Shown: piece by piece, positions 25,330 to 34,074 of the stretch
How positions within the stretch are numbered: the stretch's first letter is position 1
Layout of the letters: every line of letters begins with the position of its first letter
Assembly (NCBI GenBank): GCA_945860385.1
Contig: CAMAQD010000024.1
Span: forward strand, 1 to 54,681
Direction of reading: 5' to 3'
DNA: 54,681 bases
DNA from: Flavobacterium psychrophilum
GTDB lineage: Bacteria; Bacteroidota; Bacteroidia; Flavobacteriales; Flavobacteriaceae
The notes under the pieces: generated by a model
What the model saw: only the letters and a program-made list of their open reading frames with translations
Told to the model about the DNA's origin: nothing
The model's database searches: none
Translations under genes and position numbers: made by a program

Positions 25330-27628
25330 AAATATGGAAACCAACTATATAAAATATTTGATTGTGCTATCCTTGTTTTTTGTTTTTGGATGTAGCAACA
25401 CCAAATATTTACCCGAAGGAGATTTTTTGTATACGGGAAGTTCCGTAAAAGTTAAGGATTCAATTATAAAAAAGAAGGAAAGAAAAGCGCTTGAAATTGA
25501 GGCAAAAAATTTGCTTGTGCCAAAACCCAACAAACAAATACTAGGATTGAGACCCAAATTATTGATTTATAATTGGGTTGGACAACCTAAAAAAGAAAAA
25601 GGAATACGGTATTGGTTGAGAACCAAAGTCGGTGAAGCACCCGTACTTTTTAGCAAAGTAGATTTAGATTATAATGCGTCAATCTTGAGGAATTTTATGG
25701 AAAATAAAGGGTATTTCAAAACCCGTGTTAGTGCCGATTCGACTGCCAAAAATAAAAGAGCAACCGCAGAATATACAATCTTATCAAAAAGACAATATAA
25801 AATAAAAAGCGTCCAATTTCCTGTAGATTCTACAGATTTGGGAAAATCAATTGCTAGAACGAGTCGCAGAACTTTACTGAAAGAAGGCAATCCGTATGAC
25901 TTGGGAATTATAAAAGCCGAGAGGGAACGTATTGATGCAAGACTCAAAGAAAAAGGATATTATTATTTCAATCCAGATTATATTTTGGCTCAAGTTGATA
26001 CTACAAAAGGCGACCACGAGGTGACAATTAAATTAAAAATAAAAGATGAAACGCCTGAAAAAGCCACAATTGCGTACAAAATAAATAAGATTGTAGTTTA
26101 TCCGAATTTTTCGATTTTAAAAGACAGCGTTACTTATAAAGATGAGGATATTGTTCAATATAAAGATTTTACCATTATTGATTCGGCGCATACTTTTAAA
26201 TCAAGAGTATTTGACCGCGCTTTGTATTTTAAAAAAGGAGATTATTACAACCGAAAAAACCATAATCTTTCCTTGAACCGATTTGTAAATCTGGGAACAT
26301 TCAATTTTGTTAAAAATGAATTTAGGGTTTCGGACAGTATAAAAAACACTTTGGACGCTTATTATTTTCTGACGCTTTTGCCTAAAAAATTTATCCGTTT
26401 CGAAGTTTTGGGAAAAACCAATTCAGCCAGTTATACAGGTTCAGAAATCAAAGTAAACTGGAATAATCGAAACGTTTTTCGAGGAGCTGAATTACTGACA
26501 GTTTCCGTATTTGGCGGAGCCGATTTTCAGCTTTCTGGAGAAAATAAAGGGCACAATATATTTAAACTGGGAACAGAAACCAGTTTGACCTGGCCACGCT
26601 TTATTACACCTTTCAAGATTGAAGGTTCCAGCGAATTCGTTCCTCGAACCAAAGCTACAGTGCGTTATGAATATCAAAACAGGACACAACTTTACTCATT
26701 AAATTCCTTTAAGACGTCTTTTGGATATATTTGGAAAAACAATATCCGAAAAGAGCACCAATTGAATATTGTTGACATTACTTATGTGAGTCCGAACAAT
26801 GTTACAGCGGAATATCAGGACGATATTGATGCCGATGCTGCTTTGGGAAAAGTAATCGAAAAACAATTGATTTTTGGCCCAACCTATTCCTATACGTTTA
26901 CCAATACGATGCAAAAACGTAAAAAAAATACTTTCTACTTTAATGCAGAAGTCGATTTGGCGGGAAATGTTACTGGTTTATTGAAGGGTGCGAATGTCAA
27001 ACAAGGCGATACCATAAAAATATTTGATGTTCCGTTTAGCCAATACGTAAAAGTAAATGCTGATTTCAGGCATTATTTTAAATTAGGAAAAGAAAGTCAA
27101 TTGGCCAGCCGAATTATTGTTGGTGCTGGATTTGCGTATGGAAATTCAACGACATTGCCTACAACCAAGCAATTTGTCGTGGGAGGAACCAATAGTATTC
27201 GTGCCTTTAGAGCAAGATCACTCGGGCCGGGAAGTTACCAAGCTCCAATTACTTCGAACTCCTATTTTCCAGATCAATCTGCGGATTTAAAATTAGAATT
27301 TAACACTGAATACCGAGCGAAAATTTATGGTTTAGTGAAAGGAGCTTTATTTCTAGATGCTGGAAATATTTGGCTTTTAAATGCCGATCCCAACAAACCT
27401 GGAGCGGAAATTTCGAAAGATTTTATGAAACAAATTGCTGTTGGAACTGGTGCGGGATTTCGTTTCGATTTTTCTTTTCTGATCTTGAGAACAGACTTCG
27501 CCTTTCCATTAAGAAAGCCCTATTTGCCTGAAGGACAAAGATGGGTTTTAGATAATATAGATTTTGGAAGTGGTTCTTGGAGAAAAGAAAACCTAATATT
27601 GAATATTGCGATTGGGTATCCGTTTTAA
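25313..27628 (+). CDS. tamL: Translocation and assembly module lipoprotein TamL (BamA/TamA-like)
   Basis: A 771-residue outer-membrane protein. A lipoprotein signal (YLIVLSLFFVFGC, Cys at about residue 27) precedes SNTKYLPEGDFLYTG, then POTRA-like repeats and a C-terminal 16-strand barrel with the surface-antigen motif VGGTNSIRAFRARSLGPGSY (about 623-642). It is the TamA-equivalent of Bacteroidota. The start overlaps tamB by 17 bp and is preceded by an unusually good Shine-Dalgarno (AAAGGAG, about 25300-25306), which suggests translational coupling. An alternative ATG at 25334 gives a shorter signal peptide. Confidence 0.92.
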   Translation: MSEKIRNMETNYIKYLIVLSLFFVFGCSNTKYLPEGDFLYTGSSVKVKDSIIKKKERKALEIEAKNLLVPKPNKQILGLRPKLLIYNWVGQPKKEKGIRYWLRTKVGEAPVLFSKVDLDYNASILRNFMENKGYFKTRVSADSTAKNKRATAEYTILSKRQYKIKSVQFPVDSTDLGKSIARTSRRTLLKEGNPYDLGIIKAERERIDARLKEKGYYYFNPDYILAQVDTTKGDHEVTIKLKIKDETPEKATIAYKINKIVVYPNFSILKDSVTYKDEDIVQYKDFTIIDSAHTFKSRVFDRALYFKKGDYYNRKNHNLSLNRFVNLGTFNFVKNEFRVSDSIKNTLDAYYFLTLLPKKFIRFEVLGKTNSASYTGSEIKVNWNNRNVFRGAELLTVSVFGGADFQLSGENKGHNIFKLGTETSLTWPRFITPFKIEGSSEFVPRTKATVRYEYQNRTQLYSLNSFKTSFGYIWKNNIRKEHQLNIVDITYVSPNNVTAEYQDDIDADAALGKVIEKQLIFGPTYSYTFTNTMQKRKKNTFYFNAEVDLAGNVTGLLKGANVKQGDTIKIFDVPFSQYVKVNADFRHYFKLGKESQLASRIIVGAGFAYGNSTTLPTTKQFVVGGTNSIRAFRARSLGPGSYQAPITSNSYFPDQSADLKLEFNTEYRAKIYGLVKGALFLDAGNIWLLNADPNKPGAEISKDFMKQIAVGTGAGFRFDFSFLILRTDFAFPLRKPYLPEGQRWVLDNIDFGSGSWRKENLILNIAIGYPF

Positions 27629-27669
27629 TCGAAATATCTTCCATTTAACCAACATCATAAAATAAAATT

Positions 27670-27721
27670 TTAATATCGGATAGTACAAAATTATATGTAT
27701 CCGATATTAATTGTGTCTTTG
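27670..27721 (+). promoter_or_regulatory. 13-bp perfect inverted repeat overlapping the fic promoter
   Basis: TTAATATCGGATA (27670-27682) and TATCCGATATTAA (27698-27710) are exact reverse complements, separated by 15 bp. A promoter-like TGTCTTTG follows at 27714-27721 and the fic ATG is at 27729. There is no T-run, so it is not a terminator. A repressor bound here would cover the -33/-7 region. The C-terminal DNA-binding-like segment of the Fic protein itself is the obvious candidate regulator (inference). Confidence 0.6.
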
Positions 27722-27728
27722 TGGGGTT

Positions 27729-28683
27729 ATGTGGAAAATAGATTTAGGATATAGAACAGAGTTTCAATCTACCTTTGAGAGATTGTACCAAAAAAAGCAA
27801 GATTTGCAAGCCAGCAGACCATTGCCCAACATCGCTTTGAATAAAATCAGAGAAAGTTTGTCCATAGAATGGACTTATAATTCGAATAGTATCGAAGGCA
27901 ATACCTTAAGCTTACGAGAAACCCAAATGGTGCTTCAAGAAGGAATTACCATAAAAGGCAAATCGCTTCGACAGCATTTTGAGGCGCACAATCACGATAA
28001 AGCAATTGATTATTTATTTTCAATAATTAATGATGATTATGTTTTGCGAAGTAGTGATATTCTTTCTTTACAAGCTCTGGTTTTACGTTCTATCGAAGAG
28101 GATTTTGCAGGACGAATTAGAAACGGTGGTGTTCGCATTTCGGGTGCTAATTTTTGTTCCACCAAATGCCAATAAAGTTTCGGCTTTACTGGACGAATTG
28201 ATTGATTTTATCAATAAAAATCCTTTGGAACTGAATAATATTGAATTGGCTGCCATTTTTCATCACAAACTGGTTTGTATTCATCCTTTTTTTGATGGCA
28301 ATGGTCGAACCGTTCGCTTAGGAATGAACTTATTGTTGATGCGTTGTGGTTTTCCACCCGCCATTATTCTCAAAAATGATAGGAAAAAATACTATGAAGC
28401 GCTTAATCAAGCCAACAATGGCAATTATCAAAAACTGATGCTACTCATGTGCCAAGCTTTGGAGCGCAGCTTAAATATTTATTTGAATGCAATGCCTGAC
28501 AGCCAAACTGATTTTCAAAAAACATCAGACATTGTGAGTGAACCCAACAGTCCTTACGGCCAAGAATACATCAGTCTATTGGCTCGAACAGGCAAAATCG
28601 ATGCTTACAAAGAAGGCAGAAATTGGTATACCACCAAAGAAGCTGTTGCCGAATATATCGCCAATAGAAAAAGAAAACGCTAA
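27729..28683 (+). pseudogene. Fic family protein, split by a 1-nt frameshift
   Basis: Two overlapping frames together give one Fic protein. The first encodes the N-terminal domain with the inhibitory-helix motif SNSIEGNTL (S-x-x-x-E-G) and runs to RISGANF. The second frame resumes as VPPNANKVSALLDEL, and the join is at a T5 run (28151-28155), where one T is extra. The second part has the active site HPFFDGNGRTVR. The end, GQEYISLLARTGKIDAYKEGRNWYTTKEAVAEYI, resembles an excisionase/MerR-like winged DNA-binding domain. Fic enzymes transfer AMP to target proteins. Codons on both sides remain intact, so the lesion is recent, a sequencing error, or a slippage switch. Confidence 0.85.
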
Positions 28684-28706
28684 CTCAAACCTAGCGTTTT
28701 TTTTTG
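28676..28706 (+). terminator. Terminator containing the fic stop codon
   Basis: AACGCTA (28676-28682) pairs with TAGCGTT (28692-28698), followed by a run of T. The fic stop TAA (28681-28683) is within the stem. Confidence 0.75.
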
Positions 28707-28844
28707 TAGTTTTTTTGTCCTGCTATTAATTTTTTTTTTTGGATTCGAAAGTAATTTGCCTTTAGAGGTATTTCATTTTTAAAAAAACCACCTCTATCTT
28801 ACAATCAAAATTTATTTATATCTTTCAACCTGAAAATATAACTT

Positions 28845-29384
28845 ATGATAAAAAAATATCTTTACATACTAGTCGCACTGATTATTGCGTCGTGTTCGAA
28901 ATCTATTGATAAAAAGGAAGTAATTAGCAAAGTATCAAAAGACAATCTTGTGATTAAACGTATTGATTTAATTCAAGAATCTAATTATTACAATGTAATT
29001 ACTGATATAGAAAATTCTGTTAAGACCTCTAAAGAGGCTTGGAAAAATGCGCCCGAACTAAAAAAACTGCACCGATTAATCATAATTGATGAAGTCAGTA
29101 AAAAGTATCTAAAAAAACTAAAAGAGGGTAAGTATGCGAATGATGATAAAGTGCTTGCCTATCAATTTACCAAAATGAATAAGGATAAAAAGTTTATAGG
29201 ATATGCTGTTATTCTATTTCACGAAAAAGATCAACAAACCCTATTTTATGAGATTTATCCAGCTCCGTATGATTATTTTCCCAGAGGAGGGATAAAACAA
29301 TTAATCAATAAAGGACTAGTTGAAGAAATAAATAAAATCGAAGCAGAATATTATAAAAAAAACCCTGAAACACCACATTATTAG
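28845..29384 (+). CDS. Lipoprotein of unknown function
   Basis: A 179-residue protein with a lipoprotein signal: MIKKYLYILVALIIASC, with cysteine at residue 17. The mature region is lysine-rich with a helical first half (about 40-95) and a C-terminal part containing YAVILFHEKDQQTLFYEIYPAPYDYFPRGG, probably beta strands. No family recognised. It is monocistronic, between the fic gene and a minus-strand gene. No terminator is obvious after it. Confidence 0.75.
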   Translation: MIKKYLYILVALIIASCSKSIDKKEVISKVSKDNLVIKRIDLIQESNYYNVITDIENSVKTSKEAWKNAPELKKLHRLIIIDEVSKKYLKKLKEGKYANDDKVLAYQFTKMNKDKKFIGYAVILFHEKDQQTLFYEIYPAPYDYFPRGGIKQLINKGLVEEINKIEAEYYKKNPETPHY

Positions 29385-29483
29385 TTAAACATTTGCTTGC
29401 CTAATATTCATATATTCTACCAGCAACGTGTCGAATTAATAAAGTCGTTTATTAGTACTGTTTTTATATAAAACTGATCGCAT

Positions 29484-30005
29484 TTACTTCGATTTATCCC
29501 CAACAAAATAATCATTTGAATTTTTGAACAAGATATTAAAAGTAGTTAAACTGCCATAAATTCTGGTAATGTATTGTTGCAAATCAATCTTCTCCGCCTC
29601 GTCAAGATTGCTTGCATTAATCTTTTGTTCCATCACTCTAATTCTATCGCGAACCATAGTGATTTTATGAAAAAAAGTATCGATGGGCACTTCTTTATTT
29701 TGCGTATTGGTTCCAGGTTCAAGAATGATTTTTCCGCCTTTCCATTTATCGGCAATGGGAACTATTTGAGAAACATCACTCCATTTTTGCAACAAATTCT
29801 TTAAGGATTTTTCTACATCATAAAAACTAACTGAGTCCACTTCTCCTTCAAGAGCTTCAATAATTTCAAATTCGCAATCCACATTAATGGTTTCCAATCC
29901 GGTTTCGATAAAGGTAACCCAATAATGTTTTGAAGTTACATTAGTTACCACTCCAAGACCAAAATCTGGATGTTTGATACGTGAGCCTATTCCTAAAATA
30001 TTCAT
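29484..30005 (-). CDS. Conserved protein with N-terminal Tudor/KOW-like segment
   Basis: A 173-residue cytoplasmic protein. The first 40 residues (MNILGIGSRIKHPDFGLGVVTNVTSKHYWVTFIETG) resemble the small beta-barrel at the C-terminus of UvrD/PcrA-type proteins, with the pattern G-x-x-V/I-x-H-P-x-F-G-x-G-x-V. The rest is helical, with a probable coiled coil (MVRDRIRVMEQKINASNLDEAEKIDLQQYI). It lies divergent to the canonical uvrA, but a repair role is only suggested by position. The start at 30005 is chosen because a TATATTTG promoter box occupies 30021-30028 on this strand. Confidence 0.78.
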   Translation of the reverse strand: MNILGIGSRIKHPDFGLGVVTNVTSKHYWVTFIETGLETINVDCEFEIIEALEGEVDSVSFYDVEKSLKNLLQKWSDVSQIVPIADKWKGGKIILEPGTNTQNKEVPIDTFFHKITMVRDRIRVMEQKINASNLDEAEKIDLQQYITRIYGSLTTFNILFKNSNDYFVGDKSK

Positions 30006-30020
30006 CTTAAATTTTTTATT

Positions 30021-30028
30021 CAAATATA
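30021..30028 (-). promoter_or_regulatory. -7 box TATATTTG
   Basis: CAAATATA on the plus strand, 16 bp before the ATG at 30005 on the minus strand. It gives a leader of about 10 nt and excludes the longer TTG-started frame. Confidence 0.55.
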
Positions 30029-30203
30029 AAAATTTTCTACTTCAAATATTGAAAATGATTAATTAAAACATAATTTAATTGTCTCCAAAATCTGATTTTA
30101 TCTGCGCTTTTACAATAGCAAATCAGTTTCCTACGTATCCAAATTAGTTACTATTTTAACATAAACTTCCCTATTGTTGTACTGAAAGACTAAATCAAAA
30201 TGG

Positions 30204-30211
30204 TAACTTTG
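30204..30211 (+). promoter_or_regulatory. -7 box TAACTTTG for uvrA
   Basis: It lies 17 bp before the ATG at 30228. The TTG at 30216, which could extend the frame by four codons, would fall at the transcription start, so ATG is preferred. Confidence 0.6.
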
Positions 30212-30227
30212 CGTTTTGCCAAAATCT

Positions 30228-33059
30228 ATGCTAGAAAACGATAATAACATTGAAGTATTGGGTGCACGAGTACACAATCTAAAAAATATAGACGTAAAAA
30301 TACCTCGGGAAAAATTGGTGGTGATTACGGGACTTTCGGGTTCAGGAAAATCATCCTTGGCTTTCGACACGATTTACGCCGAAGGACAACGCCGTTATGT
30401 AGAAACTTTTTCGGCTTATGCCCGACAATTCCTTGGCGGATTGGAGCGTCCCGACGTGGATAAAATTGATGGCCTTTCGCCAGTTATTGCCATTGAACAA
30501 AAAACCACTAGTAAAAGTCCGCGCTCGACTGTTGGCACGATTACCGAGATTTATGATTTCTTGCGTTTGTTGTATGCACGTGCCGCCGATGCTTACAGTT
30601 ATAACACTGGCGAAAAAATGGTTTCCTATGACGATGAACAAATCAAGCAATTGATTACCCAAGATTTTGCGGGAAAACGCATCAACATTTTGGCTCCAAT
30701 AATTCGCGCCAGAAAAGGACATTACGCTGAATTATTTCAACAAATTGCCAAACAAGGTTTCCTAAAAGTCCGCATCAATGGTGATATCAAAGACATTACT
30801 ACCGGAATGAAACTCGACCGTTACAAAACCCACGACATCGAAATCGTGATTGACAGAATGGTTATCGAGGACACGCCAGACAACGAAAAACGCCTTTCCG
30901 AAAGTATCAAAACGGCAATGTACCACGGCGAAAATGTCTTGATGATTTTAGATCAAGACACGAATGAAATTCGGTTTTTTAGCCGGAATTTAATGTGTCC
31001 TACCACTGGAATTTCTTATCAAAATCCGGAACCCAATTTATTTTCATTCAACTCTCCAAAAGGGGCTTGTAATCATTGCAAAGGATTAGGAACGGTTAAT
31101 GAAATCAACATCAAGAAGATAATTCCAAATCCAAAAATCTCGATAAATAAAGGTGGTTTTGCCCCCTTAGGCGAATACAAAAGCAGCTGGATGTTCAAGC
31201 AATTGGAAATCATTGGCGAAAAATACGGTTTCAAATTATCTGACCCAATTGCGAATATTTCTGAGGAAGCAATGGAAATGATTTTGAATGGTGGAAAAGA
31301 AAAATTCTCGGTCGAATCGAAAGTTTTGGGCGTGACCAAAGAATACAAAATCGAGTTTGAAGGCATTTCGCATTTCATCAAAAACCAGCACGACGAAAGC
31401 GGCTCTACGACGATAAAACGTTGGGCAAAGGAATTTATGGACGAGGTAAAATGCCCCGTTTGTGAAGGTTCACGATTGAAAAAAGAAGCTTTGTTTTTCA
31501 AAATCAACGAGAAGAATATCGCCGAATTATGCGATATGGATATTTCAGACGTAACGGCTTGGTTTCTGGATTTGAATACTCATCTATCCGAAAAACAGAA
31601 AACAATTGCTACAGAGGTTATCAAGGAAATCAAAGACAGATTAGCGTTTTTGATGAACGTAGGGTTGGATTATCTGGCTTTGAGCCGAAGCTCGAAATCA
31701 CTTTCTGGTGGCGAAGCACAACGTATTCGGTTGGCGACACAAATTGGTTCGCAGCTTGTTGGCGTTTTGTATATTTTGGATGAACCGAGCATAGGTTTAC
31801 ACCAAAGAGACAATGACAAATTAATTCATTCTTTGGAACAATTACGTGACATTGGCAACTCGGTTATAGTAGTCGAACACGACAAAGATATGATTCTGCG
31901 TGCCGATTATGTGATTGATATTGGGCCAAAAGCTGGGAAACACGGCGGCGAAATCATCAGCAAAGGAACGCCAGCCGAAATATTGAAAGACCACACTCTG
32001 ACTGCTTCCTATTTGAACGGCGAAATGGAAATTGAAATTCCTAAAAAACGTCGTGAAGGCAATGGAAATTTCTTGAAACTGACCGGTGCAACTGGAAATA
32101 ATTTAAAAAATGTTTCTATAGAATTGCCGTTGGGCAAAATGATTTGTGTAACCGGAGTTTCGGGAAGCGGAAAATCGACATTGATAAATGAAACCCTCTA
32201 CCCTATTTTGAACGCCTTTTATTTTAATGGTGTCAAAAAACCAAAACCGTACAAAAAAATTGAAGGTTTGGAATTTATCGACAAAGTGATTGATATAGAC
32301 CAAAGCCCGATTGGAAGAACGCCACGTTCCAATCCGGCAACTTACACCGAAGTATTTACAGAAATAAGAAACCTGTTTACAATGACTTCGGAAAGTATGA
32401 TTCGTGGATACAAAGCGGGACGTTTTAGTTTTAACGTGAAAGGCGGACGTTGCGAAACCTGTGAAGGTTCTGGTGTTCGAACGATTGAGATGAATTTCTT
32501 ACCAGATGTTTACGTGGAATGTGAAACTTGTCAAGGAAAGCGTTTTAACAGAGAAACTTTGGAAATCAGATTCAAAGGAAAATCTATTTCAGATGTGTTG
32601 AATATGACCATTGATGAAGCGGTTCCTTTCTTCGAAATGATTCCTAAAATTTATAGAAAAGTAAAAACATTGCAAGATGTTGGATTAGGCTATATTACTC
32701 TTGGCCAACAAAGCACAACCCTTTCTGGTGGCGAAGCACAACGAATTAAATTGGCAGGAGAATTGTCGAAAAAAGATACCGGAAACACGTTTTATATTCT
32801 GGATGAACCCACGACTGGATTACATTTTGAAGATATCCGTGTGTTGATGGAAGTGATTAATAAATTGGTCGATAAAGGCAACACCATTTTGATTATCGAA
32901 CACAATATGGACGTGATTAAACTAGCCGATTACATAATAGACATTGGTCCCGAAGGCGGAAAAGGCGGCGGAGAAGTTGTTGCCAAAGGAACTCCTGAAG
33001 AAGTTGCGAAAAATAAGAAAAGTTATACGGCGCAATTTCTGAAGAAAGAATTGGCGTAA
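30228..33059 (+). CDS. uvrA: Excinuclease ABC subunit UvrA (canonical paralogue)
   Basis: A 943-residue UvrA. N-terminal [34 protein letters not shown] is followed by TSKSPRSTVGTITEIYDFLRLLYAR and the signature [12 protein letters not shown]. The C-terminal half has [33 protein letters not shown], the zinc module CETC...CETC (GGRCETCEGSG) and [12 protein letters not shown]. It is much closer to the E. coli sequence in the UvrB-contact and IDQSPIGRTPRSNPATYT regions than the paralogue at 14651. Its first zinc module reads NLMCPTTG...GACNHCKG, so one of the four cysteines is absent. It initiates nucleotide excision repair with UvrB and UvrC, which are encoded elsewhere. Confidence 0.94.
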   Translation: MLENDNNIEVLGARVHNLKNIDVKIPREKLVVITGLSGSGKSSLAFDTIYAEGQRRYVETFSAYARQFLGGLERPDVDKIDGLSPVIAIEQKTTSKSPRSTVGTITEIYDFLRLLYARAADAYSYNTGEKMVSYDDEQIKQLITQDFAGKRINILAPIIRARKGHYAELFQQIAKQGFLKVRINGDIKDITTGMKLDRYKTHDIEIVIDRMVIEDTPDNEKRLSESIKTAMYHGENVLMILDQDTNEIRFFSRNLMCPTTGISYQNPEPNLFSFNSPKGACNHCKGLGTVNEINIKKIIPNPKISINKGGFAPLGEYKSSWMFKQLEIIGEKYGFKLSDPIANISEEAMEMILNGGKEKFSVESKVLGVTKEYKIEFEGISHFIKNQHDESGSTTIKRWAKEFMDEVKCPVCEGSRLKKEALFFKINEKNIAELCDMDISDVTAWFLDLNTHLSEKQKTIATEVIKEIKDRLAFLMNVGLDYLALSRSSKSLSGGEAQRIRLATQIGSQLVGVLYILDEPSIGLHQRDNDKLIHSLEQLRDIGNSVIVVEHDKDMILRADYVIDIGPKAGKHGGEIISKGTPAEILKDHTLTASYLNGEMEIEIPKKRREGNGNFLKLTGATGNNLKNVSIELPLGKMICVTGVSGSGKSTLINETLYPILNAFYFNGVKKPKPYKKIEGLEFIDKVIDIDQSPIGRTPRSNPATYTEVFTEIRNLFTMTSESMIRGYKAGRFSFNVKGGRCETCEGSGVRTIEMNFLPDVYVECETCQGKRFNRETLEIRFKGKSISDVLNMTIDEAVPFFEMIPKIYRKVKTLQDVGLGYITLGQQSTTLSGGEAQRIKLAGELSKKDTGNTFYILDEPTTGLHFEDIRVLMEVINKLVDKGNTILIIEHNMDVIKLADYIIDIGPEGGKGGGEVVAKGTPEEVAKNKKSYTAQFLKKELA

Positions 33060-33194
33060 TTCCACTCCTTGACGCAAGCAATGTAACCAAAATGAATGTT
33101 GCCGGCAAAATCAAGAAAAGCAATCTGTAAAGTTTTTAAATAATTAATTATATTAGCAAATATCTTTACATTTAAAAAAGGTTCAATTAATAAC

Positions 33195-33288
33195 GGGTTC
33201 CCTAGCCCTGATGGAAACGGCATCCTTTTGTGGCTCCCGATTACTATCGGAACCACAAAAGATATAGTGGACAGCAGGAAAAAGCTCC
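33195..33288 (+). ncRNA. Dispersed structured element, copy A (candidate leader or ncRNA)
   Basis: A G+C-richer island between uvrA and the LOG gene. CCTAGCCC-GATGGAAA-GG-ATCCTTTT on the left and AAAAGATATAG...GGACAGCAGGAAAAAGCTCC on the right flank a hairpin with arms CTTTTGTGG (33225-33233) and CCACAAAAG (33253-33261), extended by CCGA/TCGG. The same flanking words recur at 48919-49066 with a different central arm, which is what a structured RNA with a variable stem would show. From memory, similar strings recur next to unrelated genes in flavobacterial genomes. It ends 16 bp before the LOG start codon. Confidence 0.5.
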
Positions 33289-33304
33289 AAAAAAAACGGC
33301 AAAA

Positions 33305-34033
33305 ATGAGATTAGAAGATTTTGATAACGACGAGGATAAAGTAATCCAAAGTAAATTTAAAAGGAAAACTTGGAACGAGATTCGAAGCAATGATAGTTGG
33401 GGAATTTTCAAGATTATGTCTGAGTTTGTAAATGGATACGAATCGATGGGCCGGATTGGGCCTTGTGTGACTATTTTTGGATCGGCGCGAATAAAACCTG
33501 AGGATAAATACTATTTATTGGCAGAAAAAATAGCTTTTAAAATAAGCAAAGCTGGTTATGGTGTTATCACTGGAGGCGGTCCTGGGATTATGGAAGCTGG
33601 TAATAAAGGCGCACATCTTGGCGGAGGAATTTCGGTAGGATTGAATATTGAATTGCCATTCGAACAGCATTTTAATTCTTATATTGATCATGACAAAAAC
33701 CTGAATTTTGATTATTTTTTTGTTAGAAAAGTGATGTTTGTAAAATATTCGCAGGGATTTGTGGTAATGCCGGGAGGTTTTGGTACATTGGACGAAATGT
33801 TTGAAGCGATGACGTTAATCCAAACCAAAAAAATTGGAAAATTCCCCATAATATTGGTCGGAACTGCCTTTTGGTCAGGGTTGATTGAATGGATGAAAAC
33901 AGTTATGGTTGAAGGAGAAAAAACAATCAATATCACGGATTTAGATTTGTTTAAAATTGTAGATACCGAGGACGAAGTGGTCGATGTTCTGAACAAGTTC
34001 TATAAAAAATATGATTTATCACCCAACTTCTAA
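33305..34033 (+). CDS. LOG family protein (Rossmann-fold nucleotide phosphoribohydrolase-like)
   Basis: A 242-residue protein. ITGGGPGIMEAGNKGAHLGGG (about 82-102) and VVMPGGFGTLDEMFE (about 152-166) are the GGGxGxMxA and PGGxGTxxE motifs that define the LOG/TIGR00730 family. The family hydrolyses nucleoside 5'-monophosphates to free base and ribose 5-phosphate (cytokinin-activating type). The physiological substrate in bacteria is often purine or pyrimidine nucleotides. The frame is open back to a GTG at 33230, but that extension translates the hairpin of the structured element, so MRLEDFDND is the supported start. Confidence 0.9.
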   Translation: MRLEDFDNDEDKVIQSKFKRKTWNEIRSNDSWGIFKIMSEFVNGYESMGRIGPCVTIFGSARIKPEDKYYLLAEKIAFKISKAGYGVITGGGPGIMEAGNKGAHLGGGISVGLNIELPFEQHFNSYIDHDKNLNFDYFFVRKVMFVKYSQGFVVMPGGFGTLDEMFEAMTLIQTKKIGKFPIILVGTAFWSGLIEWMKTVMVEGEKTINITDLDLFKIVDTEDEVVDVLNKFYKKYDLSPNF

Positions 34034-34074
34034 ACATTTATCTAAAAATCACTTTCGAAAACTAAAACTTAATC

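Noticed and set aside
14651..33059. Recent duplication or assembly duplication of uvrA
   Set aside because: The two proteins differ throughout, including zinc modules and the UvrB-contact regions; they are ancient paralogues.
33230..33304. N-terminal extension of the LOG protein from GTG 33230
   Set aside because: It translates one arm of a hairpin in the repeated element and lacks any resemblance to LOG N-termini; ATG 33305 fits.
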